A stretch of DNA of 64,000 bases. Origin: Gemmatimonadaceae bacterium (GTDB lineage Bacteria > Gemmatimonadota > Gemmatimonadetes > Gemmatimonadales > Gemmatimonadaceae). The translations under genes were made by a program, and so were the position numbers. Below the pieces are notes generated by a model. That model had not been told where the DNA came from. It did not search any database and saw only the letters and a program-made list of their open reading frames with translations. The stretch's first letter is position 1, and each line of letters begins with the position of its first letter. The stretch spans positions 1-64,000 of the forward strand of contig JACVCD010000022.1 of NCBI GenBank assembly GCA_016742275.1, in the 5' to 3' direction. Shown here in pieces: positions 51,364-61,873 of the stretch.

Positions 51364-53940
51364 TCAGGCGGGCGTCAGTTGAAGGATGTCGTTCAGAACA
51401 CCGGCGGCTGTTACGGTCGGACCGGCGCCTGGCCCCGTGATCACCAGCGGATGTTCGCGGTAACGCTTGGTGGTGAAGACAATCTGATTGTCCGTACCAC
51501 GGAGTCCAGCCAGCGGATGACTGCGCTCCACCGCCATCAACTTCACCTGCACCGACTTGGGCGAGGCACGCAGGACGTAGCGCAGCACACGCTCCTGTCG
51601 TACGGCTGCGGCGTGTCGCGCGGCCCACATGGCATCCTGCGCGGCCAACGTGGCGAGAAACCGTGATGTCGACAAGCTGCGGTAGGCTTCGGGTACGAGC
51701 GACTCCACCGACACATCGGAGAGATCGCCCTCAAAGCCGATGAGACGGGCAAGAATGAGCGCCTTGCGCGCGACATCCATGCCCGAGAGATCATCGCGCG
51801 GATCCGGTTCGGTGTAACCGCGCTGCATGGCATCACGCAGTGATTCGCTGAACGGGCGTCCCTTGCCGATCTCGGTGAGCAGGAAGCCCAGCGTGCCCGA
51901 TGTGCACCCTTCCACGCGCAACACCTTGTCGCCCGTCTCCACGAGCTTGGCGTAGCTGTCCATGACCGGAAGGCCCGCGCCAACCGTGGTCTCGTGCAAA
52001 ATGCGCACGCCCTGATGCTCGGCCGCTGCCTGAAGAGCGTTCACTTCACCACGCGACGCTGCGAGTGGCTTCTTGTTGGCGAGCACGATGTCCATCTCAC
52101 CGGCGACGGCTGCGCGAATAGCGGGCAACGTTTCATCGGCCGTGAGGTCCACCAGCACGGGACGCGCCAATGCGTGTGACGCGATGTAGTGCACTGCCTG
52201 CGTGGCGCTGCCCTTGTGACCACCCGGCAACGACGCCAGCGACTCACCCGCTTCCTTGCGGCGCACCGCGTCCTGCAACTGTCGCGTGGTGAGTCCATCG
52301 GCAGCAAAGAGATAACCGCTGCGGTCGATGAGTCCCACGACAGTGGGCTTTACACGCCGACGAGTAAGCGGCAGCATGCGCAGCAGTTCGCGGCCGATCT
52401 GCCCAACACCAAGCAGCACCACATCGAGACGATCGGCGCTGCGTAAACCACCGCCGCCAATCTTGTCGAGTTGGAATTCGTCATGTACGGCGCGCGCAGC
52501 CACTTCAGCTGCCGATTCCTGAATGACCACCGAGATATTGAGCTCACTCGAGCCCTGCGCGATCGCCACAATGTTCACACCGGCGTGCGACAAGGACGTG
52601 AACATGCGCGAAGCAATACCCGGCGAGCCGGCCATGCCAAGACCCACCACGGCCAACGTGGCCATGCCCCCCTGCACCGCCATGCCTTCGAGCTCACGAC
52701 GCGCGAGCTCCCGCTCGAAGGCCTGCTCGAGCGCCTGACGCGCGTGTGCGGCGCGCTCAGCCGGCACGCAGAGGCAGATGCTGTGCTCCGACGACGCCTG
52801 CGAAATCAGCGTGACCGAGATACCCGCCTGCTGCAGCGCCGCAAAGGTGCGCGCCGCGATGCCCGGCACACCCAGCATGCCATTGCCCGTCACCGTTACC
52901 AGTGCCTGCTGACGCACGATGCTGAGTGCCTTGACCGGATAGCGCTGCAGCGTATGTCGCGTGCTGATTTCCGTGCCCGGTGCATCGGGCGTGGCGAACG
53001 GCCGCACAAATACGGGCACCTTCGTGCGCGCCAGCGGAATCAGTGCCCGCGGGTGCAAGACCTTGGCACCGTAGTACGCCAATTCCGCCGCTTCACGCAC
53101 ATTGAGCTGCGGTACAATGCGCGCGTTGGGCACGAGCCGCGGATCGGTGGTCATGAGACCAGGCACGTCCTTCCACAGCGTAATGCGTTCAGCCTTGAGG
53201 GCACGCCCAAGCACGGTAGCGGTGAGATCACTGCCTCCCCGGCCCAGCGTGACCGATGCGCCAGAGGGACTGCCGCCCACAAAGCCAGGTACCACCGGAA
53301 TGACCCGACGGGCCACCAACGGCAGCAATCGCGCCCGCACCGAACGATCCGTAGCCGGAAGATCAGGGAACGCGTTGCCGAACACACCGTCCGTGACAAT
53401 GATCTCGGCCGCCTCCACGTACTGCGCCTTGCCACCACACGCCTTGAGCCCGGCCACCACAAGCTGCGCCGAGAGCTGTTCACCACGCACCACCAGAAAA
53501 TCCCGCGTACGTGGAGTCAGTTCGCGCAAGCTCGCGACGCCGTGGGCCAGCGTACGCAATTCGTCGAACGCGACGTCGAGCTCACGACAAAGTGCCGCAC
53601 GCGCCCGCTGTGTCGTCATCACTCCGTTGGCCACGGCATGATGGCGTAGACGCAGGGCATCGACCGCCCGATCCACACGGGGCACATCGCCCCGCAACGC
53701 CGTCTCCGCCACATCGAGCAAGGCATCGGTCACGCCAGCGAGGGCCGATACCACCGTCACCACCCGGGAGCCATCGGCAGCGAGGATGAGACCAATCGCA
53801 TGGCGAACGGCATCCGCATCAGCCAACGAAGCGCCACCGAACTTGAACACCTCGAGCGGACGACGGGCGCCCCGTGCGCCACGGGCGGCCGACTTCGACA
53901 CTTGTTTCGACGACTGTTTTCTGGGAGAACGGACGGACAT
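51364..53940 (-). CDS. thrA: Bifunctional aspartokinase / homoserine dehydrogenase
   Basis: The 858-residue fusion combines the first and third steps of the threonine pathway. The aspartokinase half begins VFKFGGASLADADAVRHA and includes GRGGSDLTATVLGRAL. Two ACT regulatory domains follow near residues 325 to 475 (VTVTGNGMLGVPGIAARTFAALQQAGISV and a repeat). The homoserine dehydrogenase half starts near 510 (VVLLGVGQIGRELLRM) and contains ANKKPLA and GGVTSGTLGF-type motifs. A basic, disordered tail of about 25 residues precedes the kinase. Threonine inhibition through the ACT domains is expected. Confidence 0.94.
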   Translation of the reverse strand: MSVRSPRKQSSKQVSKSAARGARGARRPLEVFKFGGASLADADAVRHAIGLILAADGSRVVTVVSALAGVTDALLDVAETALRGDVPRVDRAVDALRLRHHAVANGVMTTQRARAALCRELDVAFDELRTLAHGVASLRELTPRTRDFLVVRGEQLSAQLVVAGLKACGGKAQYVEAAEIIVTDGVFGNAFPDLPATDRSVRARLLPLVARRVIPVVPGFVGGSPSGASVTLGRGGSDLTATVLGRALKAERITLWKDVPGLMTTDPRLVPNARIVPQLNVREAAELAYYGAKVLHPRALIPLARTKVPVFVRPFATPDAPGTEISTRHTLQRYPVKALSIVRQQALVTVTGNGMLGVPGIAARTFAALQQAGISVTLISQASSEHSICLCVPAERAAHARQALEQAFERELARRELEGMAVQGGMATLAVVGLGMAGSPGIASRMFTSLSHAGVNIVAIAQGSSELNISVVIQESAAEVAARAVHDEFQLDKIGGGGLRSADRLDVVLLGVGQIGRELLRMLPLTRRRVKPTVVGLIDRSGYLFAADGLTTRQLQDAVRRKEAGESLASLPGGHKGSATQAVHYIASHALARPVLVDLTADETLPAIRAAVAGEMDIVLANKKPLAASRGEVNALQAAAEHQGVRILHETTVGAGLPVMDSYAKLVETGDKVLRVEGCTSGTLGFLLTEIGKGRPFSESLRDAMQRGYTEPDPRDDLSGMDVARKALILARLIGFEGDLSDVSVESLVPEAYRSLSTSRFLATLAAQDAMWAARHAAAVRQERVLRYVLRASPKSVQVKLMAVERSHPLAGLRGTDNQIVFTTKRYREHPLVITGPGAGPTVTAAGVLNDILQLTPA

Positions 53941-54090
53941 GTGACACCGGGGTCAAGGGATGTTCGCGCAGCTTTTCGACTCTAGTCCGGGCCGCATTCC
54001 CTGTCCACACCCGCGGCCCCGCGCATAGCTTTCCATTGGGAATCTCACACTCGCCAATCAGGCGGATTTCAGCAACATCGGCCACACGTT

Positions 54091-56265
54091 ATGACTGCTC
54101 CTGTTGACGCGCCTACAAACCCGTTCATGCCCGGTGCTCCCGCCATTCCCGGCCGCATCCGCGGTCTGGCGCACCTCGCGCAGAATCTCGCCTGGAGCTG
54201 GAATCGCGACGCGCGCTCCCTGTTCAAGTCCATTGACGAGAGTCTGTGGGCGCGCCTCCGGCACAATCCCATCACGCTCCTGCATCAGGTCGCACCATCC
54301 CGACTTCAGGAATTGACGACGGATGATGTATTCCTCGCCCGTTACGACCGGGCCATGCAGTGGTTGGCCTCCGAACGCTCCGACGAACACACGTGGTACG
54401 CGCGCACATTCCCCGAGCTGCGCGGTCGCCCTGTCGCCTACTTCTGTGCGGAGTTCGGCATCCACAACTCGGTGCCTATTTATTCGGGTGGCCTTGGTGT
54501 GCTCGCCGGTGACCACCTCAAGACGGCCTCTGACCTCGGCGTGCCGCTTGTTGCCGTCGGGATTCTCTATCGCAACGGCTACTTCGATCAGCACATCCGC
54601 GTCGATGGCTGGCAGGAAGACTCGGACGCGCGCATCAACTTCCGCGATGTGCCAATTGCCCCGCTTCCGGGTCGCAATGGCGCCAAGCATCTCGTAACGG
54701 TCAATACGTTTGGCCGTGACATCCACATTCGTGTTTGGACCATGCAGGTGGGCCGTGTGCCCGTGTACCTGCTCGATTCCGATCTCGAGGAAAATCACCC
54801 CGACGATCGCCCCCTGCTTTCCAAGCTGTATTCGGGCGGACCGGCCATGCGTCTCCGTCAGGAGTGGCTGCTTGGAGTGGGCGGTGTGCGAGCACTTCGT
54901 GCCCTAGGCATCCATCCCGCTGCCTGGCATGCCAATGAAGGTCACGCGGCCTTCATGATGGTCGAGCGGGTTCGTGAGCTCACCACGCAGGGCACGTCGT
55001 ACGCGGATGCCGTGAAGCAGGTGCGCAATGCCAGTGTGTTTACCACGCACACGCCTGTTCCTGCTGGTCACGATCACTTCCCCGTTCAGGACGTACGTGA
55101 GTGCGCCAACGGGTACTGGCGTGACATGGGCATCGACGCCGAGCAGTTCCTGCGTATCGGATTCCACCCGGAGTCTGGCGCGGGTGTGTATCACATGACG
55201 GCGGCTTCGGTGCGACTCTCGCGACGCGTGAACGCGGTGTCGCGTCGTCACGGTATCGTCACGCGCGAAATGAGTCGCTCGTTGTGGGCCAATCGCGATG
55301 CGGATCAGGTACCCGTCGGGCACGTAACGAACGGTGTACACCTGGCGACATGGATGGCCAACCCCATCATGCGTCTGCTTGACGAACACTTGGGACCGGC
55401 GTGGGGCCACACCAACGATGCCTCCCTCTGGGAACAGGTGCTCACGCTTGATGACGAACGCCTGTGGTATGTGCACCAGCGCCTCAAGCACACGCTCATG
55501 CGCCTCGTGCGTGAGGAAGCACGTCGTGCGTTTGCCCGCGGCGCCATGGAATCCACGCAGTTGGTCGGCGCGGGTACCCTGCTCGATCCCAACACGCTCA
55601 CCATTGGATTCGCGCGCCGCTTTGCGACCTACAAACGCGCCAATCTCATTTTCCGTGACGTCGAGCGATTGCAGCGCCTCGTGACCAACTCGTCACGCCC
55701 GGTGCAGATCGTGTTCGCCGGCAAGGCCCATCCCGCCGACAATCCCGGCAAGCAGGTGCTGCAGAGCGTCTATCACTTCACGCGTGATCCGCGTTTCGAA
55801 GGACGCATTGCCTTCGTGGAAGACTACGGCATGCACCTCGCGCACCTGCTTGTGCAGGGTGTGGACCTCTGGCTCAACCTGCCGCGTGTACCGCTCGAAG
55901 CCTCGGGCACCAGCGGCATGAAGGCCGCCCTCAACGGCGTGCCGCAGCTGTCCACCATCGACGGTTGGTGGGAAGAGGGCTACGAAGGCAACAACGGCTG
56001 GGCCATCGAACCGGAAGTGGACGACGACGCGGGCTGGAACACGGCCAACCGTCTCTACGATTTGCTCGAGCAGGAAGTCGTGCCTCGCTATTACGATCGT
56101 GACCGCAACGAACTGCCGCGTCGTTGGCTCACGATGATGAAGCATGCCGTGCGTGTGGCAGGCCAGCAGTTCACCGCCCGTCGCATGGTGGAGCAGTACG
56201 CCCGCAATTACTACGCGCCGTCCATTCGTGGAGAGACCACGCCGGACGATCCACCAATCGCGTGA
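54091..56265 (+). CDS. glgP: Alpha-glucan (glycogen) phosphorylase, short type
   Basis: The 724-residue GT35 enzyme cleaves alpha-1,4-glucan with phosphate. It has the N-terminal DUF3417 extension (NLAWSWNRDARSLF) found in the shorter bacterial and archaeal branch, then FCAEFGIHNSVPIYSGGLGVLAGDHLK and the PLP segment EASGTSGMKAALNG with the cofactor lysine. No strong ribosome site precedes the start at 54091. It forms one unit with glgA and the GH57 gene, consistent with a glycogen store used between feeding and starvation. Confidence 0.93.
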   Translation: MTAPVDAPTNPFMPGAPAIPGRIRGLAHLAQNLAWSWNRDARSLFKSIDESLWARLRHNPITLLHQVAPSRLQELTTDDVFLARYDRAMQWLASERSDEHTWYARTFPELRGRPVAYFCAEFGIHNSVPIYSGGLGVLAGDHLKTASDLGVPLVAVGILYRNGYFDQHIRVDGWQEDSDARINFRDVPIAPLPGRNGAKHLVTVNTFGRDIHIRVWTMQVGRVPVYLLDSDLEENHPDDRPLLSKLYSGGPAMRLRQEWLLGVGGVRALRALGIHPAAWHANEGHAAFMMVERVRELTTQGTSYADAVKQVRNASVFTTHTPVPAGHDHFPVQDVRECANGYWRDMGIDAEQFLRIGFHPESGAGVYHMTAASVRLSRRVNAVSRRHGIVTREMSRSLWANRDADQVPVGHVTNGVHLATWMANPIMRLLDEHLGPAWGHTNDASLWEQVLTLDDERLWYVHQRLKHTLMRLVREEARRAFARGAMESTQLVGAGTLLDPNTLTIGFARRFATYKRANLIFRDVERLQRLVTNSSRPVQIVFAGKAHPADNPGKQVLQSVYHFTRDPRFEGRIAFVEDYGMHLAHLLVQGVDLWLNLPRVPLEASGTSGMKAALNGVPQLSTIDGWWEEGYEGNNGWAIEPEVDDDAGWNTANRLYDLLEQEVVPRYYDRDRNELPRRWLTMMKHAVRVAGQQFTARRMVEQYARNYYAPSIRGETTPDDPPIA

Positions 56266-56266
56266 C

Positions 56267-57766
56267 ATGACGGTTCCCGGATTCGGATCTCCAATCGTGC
56301 GCGCCCCCGCCAATGGGACGCGCACCATCGTGCACCTCACAGCCGAGTACAGCCCATATGCCCGCACGGGCGGGCTCGCGGAAGCCGTGAAGGGGCTCGC
56401 CGAGTTTCAGGTGAAGGGCGGCGCGGACGTGGTCGTGTTCGTACCGCTCTATCGCACCGTGCGAGATCACGCACCTGACCTCGCACCACTTGGCCGGCCA
56501 ATTCAGGTGGAGCTCGGCTATCGCGGTGAAGAAGTACGGTTCTTCCGCGAGGTGCACCCGAAGAAGGGACCAAAAGTTGTGTTTGTCGACATCCCGAGCG
56601 CCTTCGCGCGTGGCGGTTTGTACGGCGAAGGCGGCAAGGATTACACCGACAATGCGCGCCGCTTTGCGTTGTTCTCGCGCGCAGTACTCGACGCCATTCC
56701 GCGACTGATCGCAGGTCCCGTGCTGGTGCACGCGCACGATTGGCACACGTCGCTCGCGCTGCTCTACATGCGCAGCTACGCGGAATTGCAGCAGCGATAC
56801 GCCGATACCCCAACCGTGTTGTCCGTGCACAATGCCGGATATCAAGGGCATTTCTCGGCGTCGCTGCTCAACGACTGTGGCATTCCGCGCGAGGTCTACA
56901 ACTTCCGCCATGCCGAGTGGTACGGGCGTATCAACTTCCTCAAGTGTGGTCTGACCTTCGCCGACATGGTGGTTACGGTCAGCCCTACACATGCTCAGGA
57001 GTTGCGTACACCGGGCGGCGGCTTTGGTCTGCAGGAAGTCTTTCAGATGCTCGGCAATCGTTTCACGGGCATCACCAACGGCATTGATCAGTCAGCGTGG
57101 GATCCATCCACCGATGATCAGATCACGGCCAACTATTCGGTTGCCGATCCATCCAACAAGGCGCGCTGCAAGGCTGCATTGCAGCGGTCATTCGGACTGC
57201 CCCAGCGCAAACGCACGCCGCTGTTCGGGTTTACTGGTCGTATTGTTTCGCAGAAGGGACTGGACCTCCTGCTCAACTCGCACGAGGTATGGAATCTCGA
57301 TGCCCAGTTCGTGTTCCTTGGCGCGGGTGAAGCACGTTATGAGCAGGCACTGCTGCAGTTAGCCCGTGCCCGTCCGCGTCATGTGGGAGTGCAGCTCGAC
57401 TTCACCGATCGCATGGAGCATCGATTGATGGCGGGTGCTGACATCTTCCTCATGCCGTCGCAATACGAGCCGTGCGGGCTGACACAGCTTCGCGCGCAGC
57501 GTTATGGCGCATTGCCAGTTGGACGTCGTGTCGGTGGTATTGCCGATACCATCGATGATGACGCCAGCGGATTCCTGTTCGACGAGTTCCAGCCCGCAGC
57601 GCTCGACCGTGGCATCTCACGTGCATTGGCGCGTTTCCATGATCCAGCCGCGTGGCTGCCGCGCATGAAGACCGCCATGCTGCGTGATTTTGGATGGGAG
57701 CGGTCTGCTGAGCGCTACGCCGATGTCTATCGGCGTGCCATGGACATTGCGCATCGTCGCGGCTGA
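56267..57766 (+). CDS. glgA: Glycogen synthase (ADP-glucose type)
   Basis: The 499-residue GT5 enzyme extends glucan from ADP-glucose. N-terminal ARTGGLAEAVKGL matches the donor-binding KxGGL motif with Arg for Lys. The C-terminal domain contains GFTGRIVSQKGLDLLL and SQYEPCGLTQLRAQRYG, the conserved nucleotide-sugar site. The ATG at 56267 starts one base after the glgP stop; an earlier in-frame ATG at 56144 would overlap by 122 bases. No glgC or glgB lies in this window. Confidence 0.93.
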   Translation: MTVPGFGSPIVRAPANGTRTIVHLTAEYSPYARTGGLAEAVKGLAEFQVKGGADVVVFVPLYRTVRDHAPDLAPLGRPIQVELGYRGEEVRFFREVHPKKGPKVVFVDIPSAFARGGLYGEGGKDYTDNARRFALFSRAVLDAIPRLIAGPVLVHAHDWHTSLALLYMRSYAELQQRYADTPTVLSVHNAGYQGHFSASLLNDCGIPREVYNFRHAEWYGRINFLKCGLTFADMVVTVSPTHAQELRTPGGGFGLQEVFQMLGNRFTGITNGIDQSAWDPSTDDQITANYSVADPSNKARCKAALQRSFGLPQRKRTPLFGFTGRIVSQKGLDLLLNSHEVWNLDAQFVFLGAGEARYEQALLQLARARPRHVGVQLDFTDRMEHRLMAGADIFLMPSQYEPCGLTQLRAQRYGALPVGRRVGGIADTIDDDASGFLFDEFQPAALDRGISRALARFHDPAAWLPRMKTAMLRDFGWERSAERYADVYRRAMDIAHRRG

Positions 57767-57787
57767 CGTTTCGCGTTCATCAACACC

Positions 57788-59617
57788 ATGACCGCTCCAC
57801 ACTCGCTGATTGTCCACCAGCACCTCTACCAGCCGCCACGCGAAGATCCATGGCTGGAAGAGGTGCGAGTAGAACCATCAGCGCGTCCCGATCACGACTG
57901 GAACGCCCGCATCGATCGCGAGTGTTATGCACGACAGGCCGCGGCACCGTTCTACATTCGTGAGGCACAGGCGCGCGCCAACGATGCCGATGCGCGTTCT
58001 GGACTGGCGCGTGTGGTCAATCTCTATGGATGGTGCAACTTCGACGTCGGTGCCACACTGTGTGAGTGGCTCTCGGCCAATGCACCAGGCACACTTGCCG
58101 CCATGCGGGCCGGTGATGCGGCGAGCGTGCGTCGCTGGGGCTACGGTAATGCCATGGCGGCGCCGTATCACCACGTCATTCTTCCGCTGGCCTCTCCTCG
58201 CGACCGTCTCACGGAAATTCGCTGGGGACTCAGGGATTTCGCCCGTCGCTTCGGTCGATCGGCCGATGGCATGTGGCTTCCCGAGTGTGCGGTTGATGAA
58301 GACACACTCGAAGATCTGATCACCGAAGGGGTGCGCTACACCATCCTTGCGCCGTATCAGGTGCGTGGACACGATGGACGTGGCATGCCGGTGAGATGGA
58401 CGAGTCGCCGTCATACGGACCGATTCATCACAATCGTGCCTTATGATGGTGCATTGGCGGGCGATGTGGCATTCGGTGGGCTGCTCGACAATCCGGTCGC
58501 GCTTGCCGAACGCTTCACACCGTGGCGCGATCAGCTGCTCGAGCAACCCACCTGCACCACACTTGCCACCGACGGGGAAACATTCGGGCATCATCATGCC
58601 AATGGTGTGCAGGCACTGGGTACGGCGCTTCGGCTCATTGCCAACGCACCATCGACGCGAACAGCTACCCAGCTGACCAATGCTGCGACGTTGGTTGCCA
58701 ACCATCCGGCCGAGCAGGAGGTGACGCTGGTGTCGCCGTCGGCATGGAGTTGCGCACACGGAGTGGAGCGGTGGCGCAGCAATTGTGGCTGCCGTCTCGA
58801 TGGTGGCCGAAGCCCGCAGCAAGAGTGGCGGGCACCGCTTCGGGAAGCCATGACGCTGCTCGGTGAAACAATTCAGCAGCAATACGCAGCCGAAGCCGCC
58901 ACGCTATTTGCGGACGACCCATGGTCCGTGCGCGATGCATACGGAGAGGTCGTGGGCGAGGATGGTGAGCAGCTTGAACAGTTTGTTCGTGCAGTCATAC
59001 GACCGGATCTCGCACATCACGACGAGGCCGTGCAACGTGCGCGAGTGCTTCTTGAAGCGCAGCGCGCATCGCTCCGCACGTTCACGTCCTGTGCCTGGTT
59101 TTTCGATGATGTAGATCGCATCGAAGTGCGCCAGAATCTTCGATACACGGCACGAGCCATGGAGTTGCTCGCGGTCTCCGATGTAACACGCGAGAAGTTT
59201 CAGGCCCTCTTGAGTCAGGCCGTTTCCCGGTCGGCGCAGCACGCGTCAGGTCGCGTCAGTGCTGCGGATGTGCTGGCGCACGATGTCCCGCCCGCTCACG
59301 ATCCCTTCCTCAGCGGAGCCGCGGCCGCGATGGCATTGGTCGATGCCGGACTACCGGCCCATCGTGTCGCCGTCTTCGACGCGCGCACCTGGCGGCAGGA
59401 CGGACAGTGGCACGCGTCGCTGACGCATCGACGAACCGGTCAGCACGCGCACTTTGTTGGTGAGGTTACCGGCCGTGCGGCGGCGACGCGGGTCACACTG
59501 CAGCGTCGGGAACCTGGCTCAGTGCCCAGTGTGCTGAGCGCGCAGGATATGCCGGAAAGTGCCGCACGATTGTTGCTTCGCGCGCAGACCACACACGACG
59601 ACGCCCTGCTGGGTTAA
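57788..59617 (+). CDS. GH57/DUF3536 glycoside hydrolase-like protein
   Basis: The 609-residue protein starts with a GH57-type catalytic (beta/alpha)7 barrel: LIVHQHLYQPPREDPW, then GMWLPECAVD holding the nucleophile-region glutamate and ATDGETFGHHH with the acid/base-region aspartate. A DUF3536 C-terminal domain follows from about 320. GH57 enzymes act on alpha-glucans (amylases, branching enzymes). Linked to glgP and glgA, it may trim or branch glycogen and could take the role of the missing GlgB; that is inference. Confidence 0.85.
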   Translation: MTAPHSLIVHQHLYQPPREDPWLEEVRVEPSARPDHDWNARIDRECYARQAAAPFYIREAQARANDADARSGLARVVNLYGWCNFDVGATLCEWLSANAPGTLAAMRAGDAASVRRWGYGNAMAAPYHHVILPLASPRDRLTEIRWGLRDFARRFGRSADGMWLPECAVDEDTLEDLITEGVRYTILAPYQVRGHDGRGMPVRWTSRRHTDRFITIVPYDGALAGDVAFGGLLDNPVALAERFTPWRDQLLEQPTCTTLATDGETFGHHHANGVQALGTALRLIANAPSTRTATQLTNAATLVANHPAEQEVTLVSPSAWSCAHGVERWRSNCGCRLDGGRSPQQEWRAPLREAMTLLGETIQQQYAAEAATLFADDPWSVRDAYGEVVGEDGEQLEQFVRAVIRPDLAHHDEAVQRARVLLEAQRASLRTFTSCAWFFDDVDRIEVRQNLRYTARAMELLAVSDVTREKFQALLSQAVSRSAQHASGRVSAADVLAHDVPPAHDPFLSGAAAAMALVDAGLPAHRVAVFDARTWRQDGQWHASLTHRRTGQHAHFVGEVTGRAAATRVTLQRREPGSVPSVLSAQDMPESAARLLLRAQTTHDDALLG

Positions 59618-59629
59618 TCAGCAGGGCGT
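59601..59629 (+). terminator. Terminator hairpin over the stop of the GH57 gene
   Basis: ACGCCCTGCTG and CAGCAGGGCGT are perfect 11-base arms around a seven-base loop that contains the TAA stop. The tail TTGCTCCGTTG is only partly T-rich. It ends the glycogen operon and faces the convergent receptor gene. Confidence 0.7.
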
Positions 59630-59659
59630 TGCTCCGTTGATCGCAGGAACGGGGGGCGC

Positions 59660-61861
59660 TTACTTCGCCGCGTCCGCGTGTTCCCAGCGCAGACGGAGGC
59701 CTGCGTAGATCTGGCGATCAAACGCCGGCGTCCACATGGCCGGACGCTGTCCGAGCGCATTGTTCACACCCGCTGACAGCTCCAGCGTGCGTGTCAGCGC
59801 CTGACGGAACTGCAAATCCACAGCCATCATGGCACCCTGCTCTCCCGTGATCGACGGCGGCACGGAACCATCACTCGACCCACTCGTCACGAGGGGCGCC
59901 GCACCGGTGTAACGCGCCGTGAGATCCGTGGTGAGCCCCTGACGCAACGCCCACACACGCGACAGACGTCCACGCGCCGTGTGCCGCGCGCGGCGGCTGA
60001 GTGGCACATCGAACTCGAGATCGCGCGCGGAAAGCCCATCATAGCCCAACGACCACGTCGTGCTACCCACGGTGCCACGCAGCGTGAGTTCCACACCCCG
60101 GGTACGCGCCTGCGCGATGTTCACGTTGGCGTAGGTCTGCAAGCCCGAGGTGCCGATACCTTGAAAACGCGTGTCGATCAGATCATCGACGTTGGTCTGA
60201 TACAGTTCGACTTCCACACCAAAAGCGGCGCTGCGGGCCCATGACGCGCCCAATGACTGACTCCACGACGATTCCGGAGTCAGCAGCGGATTGCCAATGA
60301 TGGTGTAGCCGCCGCTCGCGTTCGTGAATGTGTAGCGGATGTCCTTGAACCCGGGAGCGCGGAAACCGCGTGCCACATTGCCACGCACGGTGAACTGATC
60401 GGAGAGCTGAACACTGGTGCCGATGGACGGATTCGTGGCAGCACCCCACAGTGATCCATCCGTGTGTCGCACGCCAAGCGTCCAGTATGAGCGACCAAGG
60501 GCAAACGCGTCACGTGCATAAACCTCACGCACCTGATCCGTCACACTGTCGCCATCCACCTTGGCCGGTGCCACGAGCGCACGTGAGCTGTACTGCACCC
60601 CGGCATCGAGCGTATGACGGCCAAGCACACGGCTGTACGCCAGCAGCGCACGTGTCAGGCGTTCGCGCTGTTCGAGTGAGTCACCCGATCCGGCAATCGG
60701 CACCATGCCCTGCGCCTGCTTGTACTGATACGAGAACCGCTGCGTGAATGTGCGCGCTCTCCACACACCACCGAGGCCACGGTACGTTCCTTCGACAAAA
60801 CCCTGACCACCGATGTTGTCGATGAAGCCATTGTAAAGACCATCGACCGGCCAACGCTGACGCTCCTGCGTCCCCTGTGCATCGAAACGCAAGGCAAACC
60901 GCGTCGTGACCGGTACACGGACATCCATGCGTACGTCATACAGACGATTGAGCGTCGACCCACTCGCGTTGACACCCGTGACCTGATCGAGTTGACGCCA
61001 GCCACCATTGAGGCGCACGCCAACACCGCCAATGGTATTGCTCACGCCAACATTCGCTTCCTGACGACCGAGCTCGCCCATGCGGGCCGTGCCATCGAGC
61101 GTGAGACGCTTGGCCGGCGCCGCCTGCACGAGATTGATCACACCACCAATGGCGTCGCTGCCGAACTCCACCGCTGACGGCCCCTTGGTCACTTCAATGC
61201 GTTCAGCAGACAAGGTGCTCAGGCGACCAATGTCGCGGCTGTCCATGAGACTGCCGGGAATGGGCTCGCCATCCACGAGCACGAGCACACGCGCATCATC
61301 GAACCCGCGAATGCTGATGGATGTGCGTGCCGGCGGGCTGCTGATTTCCTGCAGACCCGGAATTTGACGCAACAACGTATTGGCGGAAACCGCCGCCGCC
61401 GCATCGATATCGCGCCGCTCGAGCACCGTGACACTGCGCGGCGACTCGGACGCGCGAATTACGCGCTGTCCAACGGTGGTCGTGAACACCGGCAACACCG
61501 TGGGTAGTGGCACGAGCGTGAGCACCGAATCCGCTGCACCAGCCAGCAGGGAGAAGGCGCGGAAACCCAGCGCACGCACGGTGACACCGGCAACAATGGC
61601 AGGGAGTTGCACACGTCCATCAGGATCGGTGCGCGCCACCACTCGTCCATCGGCATCACGTAATTCGGCGCCAACCACCGGCGCACGATCTGTTGCACTG
61701 ATGATGCGAACGGTTGGTGCAGATGACGATGTGGCTTGCTGTGCTGCGGCCGCAGGAGCGGCAACGATACCATGCAACGCGCACGCGCCTGCAATGAGCA
61801 GGCGCGTGCAGGTCCACGGCGACATCACGCGCCGAATGGCGCGATGTCTGCTGTCACGCAT
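59660..61861 (-). CDS. TonB-dependent outer-membrane receptor
   Basis: The 733-residue protein has a signal peptide (residues about 15 to 41), a carboxypeptidase-like regulatory domain (PTVRIISATDRAPVVGAELRD to about 125), a plug domain (SVTVLERRDIDAAAAVSANTLLRQIPG, IEVTKGPSAVEFGSDAIGGVINLV) and a beta-barrel ending in the aromatic LRLRWEHADAAK. It imports an iron complex, heme, or other ligand using TonB energy. It is 12 nt downstream of an HmuY-like lipoprotein gene, matching the HmuR-HmuY heme uptake pair of Porphyromonas. The C-terminus ends in Lys rather than Phe or Trp. Confidence 0.9.
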   Translation of the reverse strand: MRDSRHRAIRRVMSPWTCTRLLIAGACALHGIVAAPAAAAQQATSSSAPTVRIISATDRAPVVGAELRDADGRVVARTDPDGRVQLPAIVAGVTVRALGFRAFSLLAGAADSVLTLVPLPTVLPVFTTTVGQRVIRASESPRSVTVLERRDIDAAAAVSANTLLRQIPGLQEISSPPARTSISIRGFDDARVLVLVDGEPIPGSLMDSRDIGRLSTLSAERIEVTKGPSAVEFGSDAIGGVINLVQAAPAKRLTLDGTARMGELGRQEANVGVSNTIGGVGVRLNGGWRQLDQVTGVNASGSTLNRLYDVRMDVRVPVTTRFALRFDAQGTQERQRWPVDGLYNGFIDNIGGQGFVEGTYRGLGGVWRARTFTQRFSYQYKQAQGMVPIAGSGDSLEQRERLTRALLAYSRVLGRHTLDAGVQYSSRALVAPAKVDGDSVTDQVREVYARDAFALGRSYWTLGVRHTDGSLWGAATNPSIGTSVQLSDQFTVRGNVARGFRAPGFKDIRYTFTNASGGYTIIGNPLLTPESSWSQSLGASWARSAAFGVEVELYQTNVDDLIDTRFQGIGTSGLQTYANVNIAQARTRGVELTLRGTVGSTTWSLGYDGLSARDLEFDVPLSRRARHTARGRLSRVWALRQGLTTDLTARYTGAAPLVTSGSSDGSVPPSITGEQGAMMAVDLQFRQALTRTLELSAGVNNALGQRPAMWTPAFDRQIYAGLRLRWEHADAAK

Positions 61862-61873
61862 GAACGAAAATCC

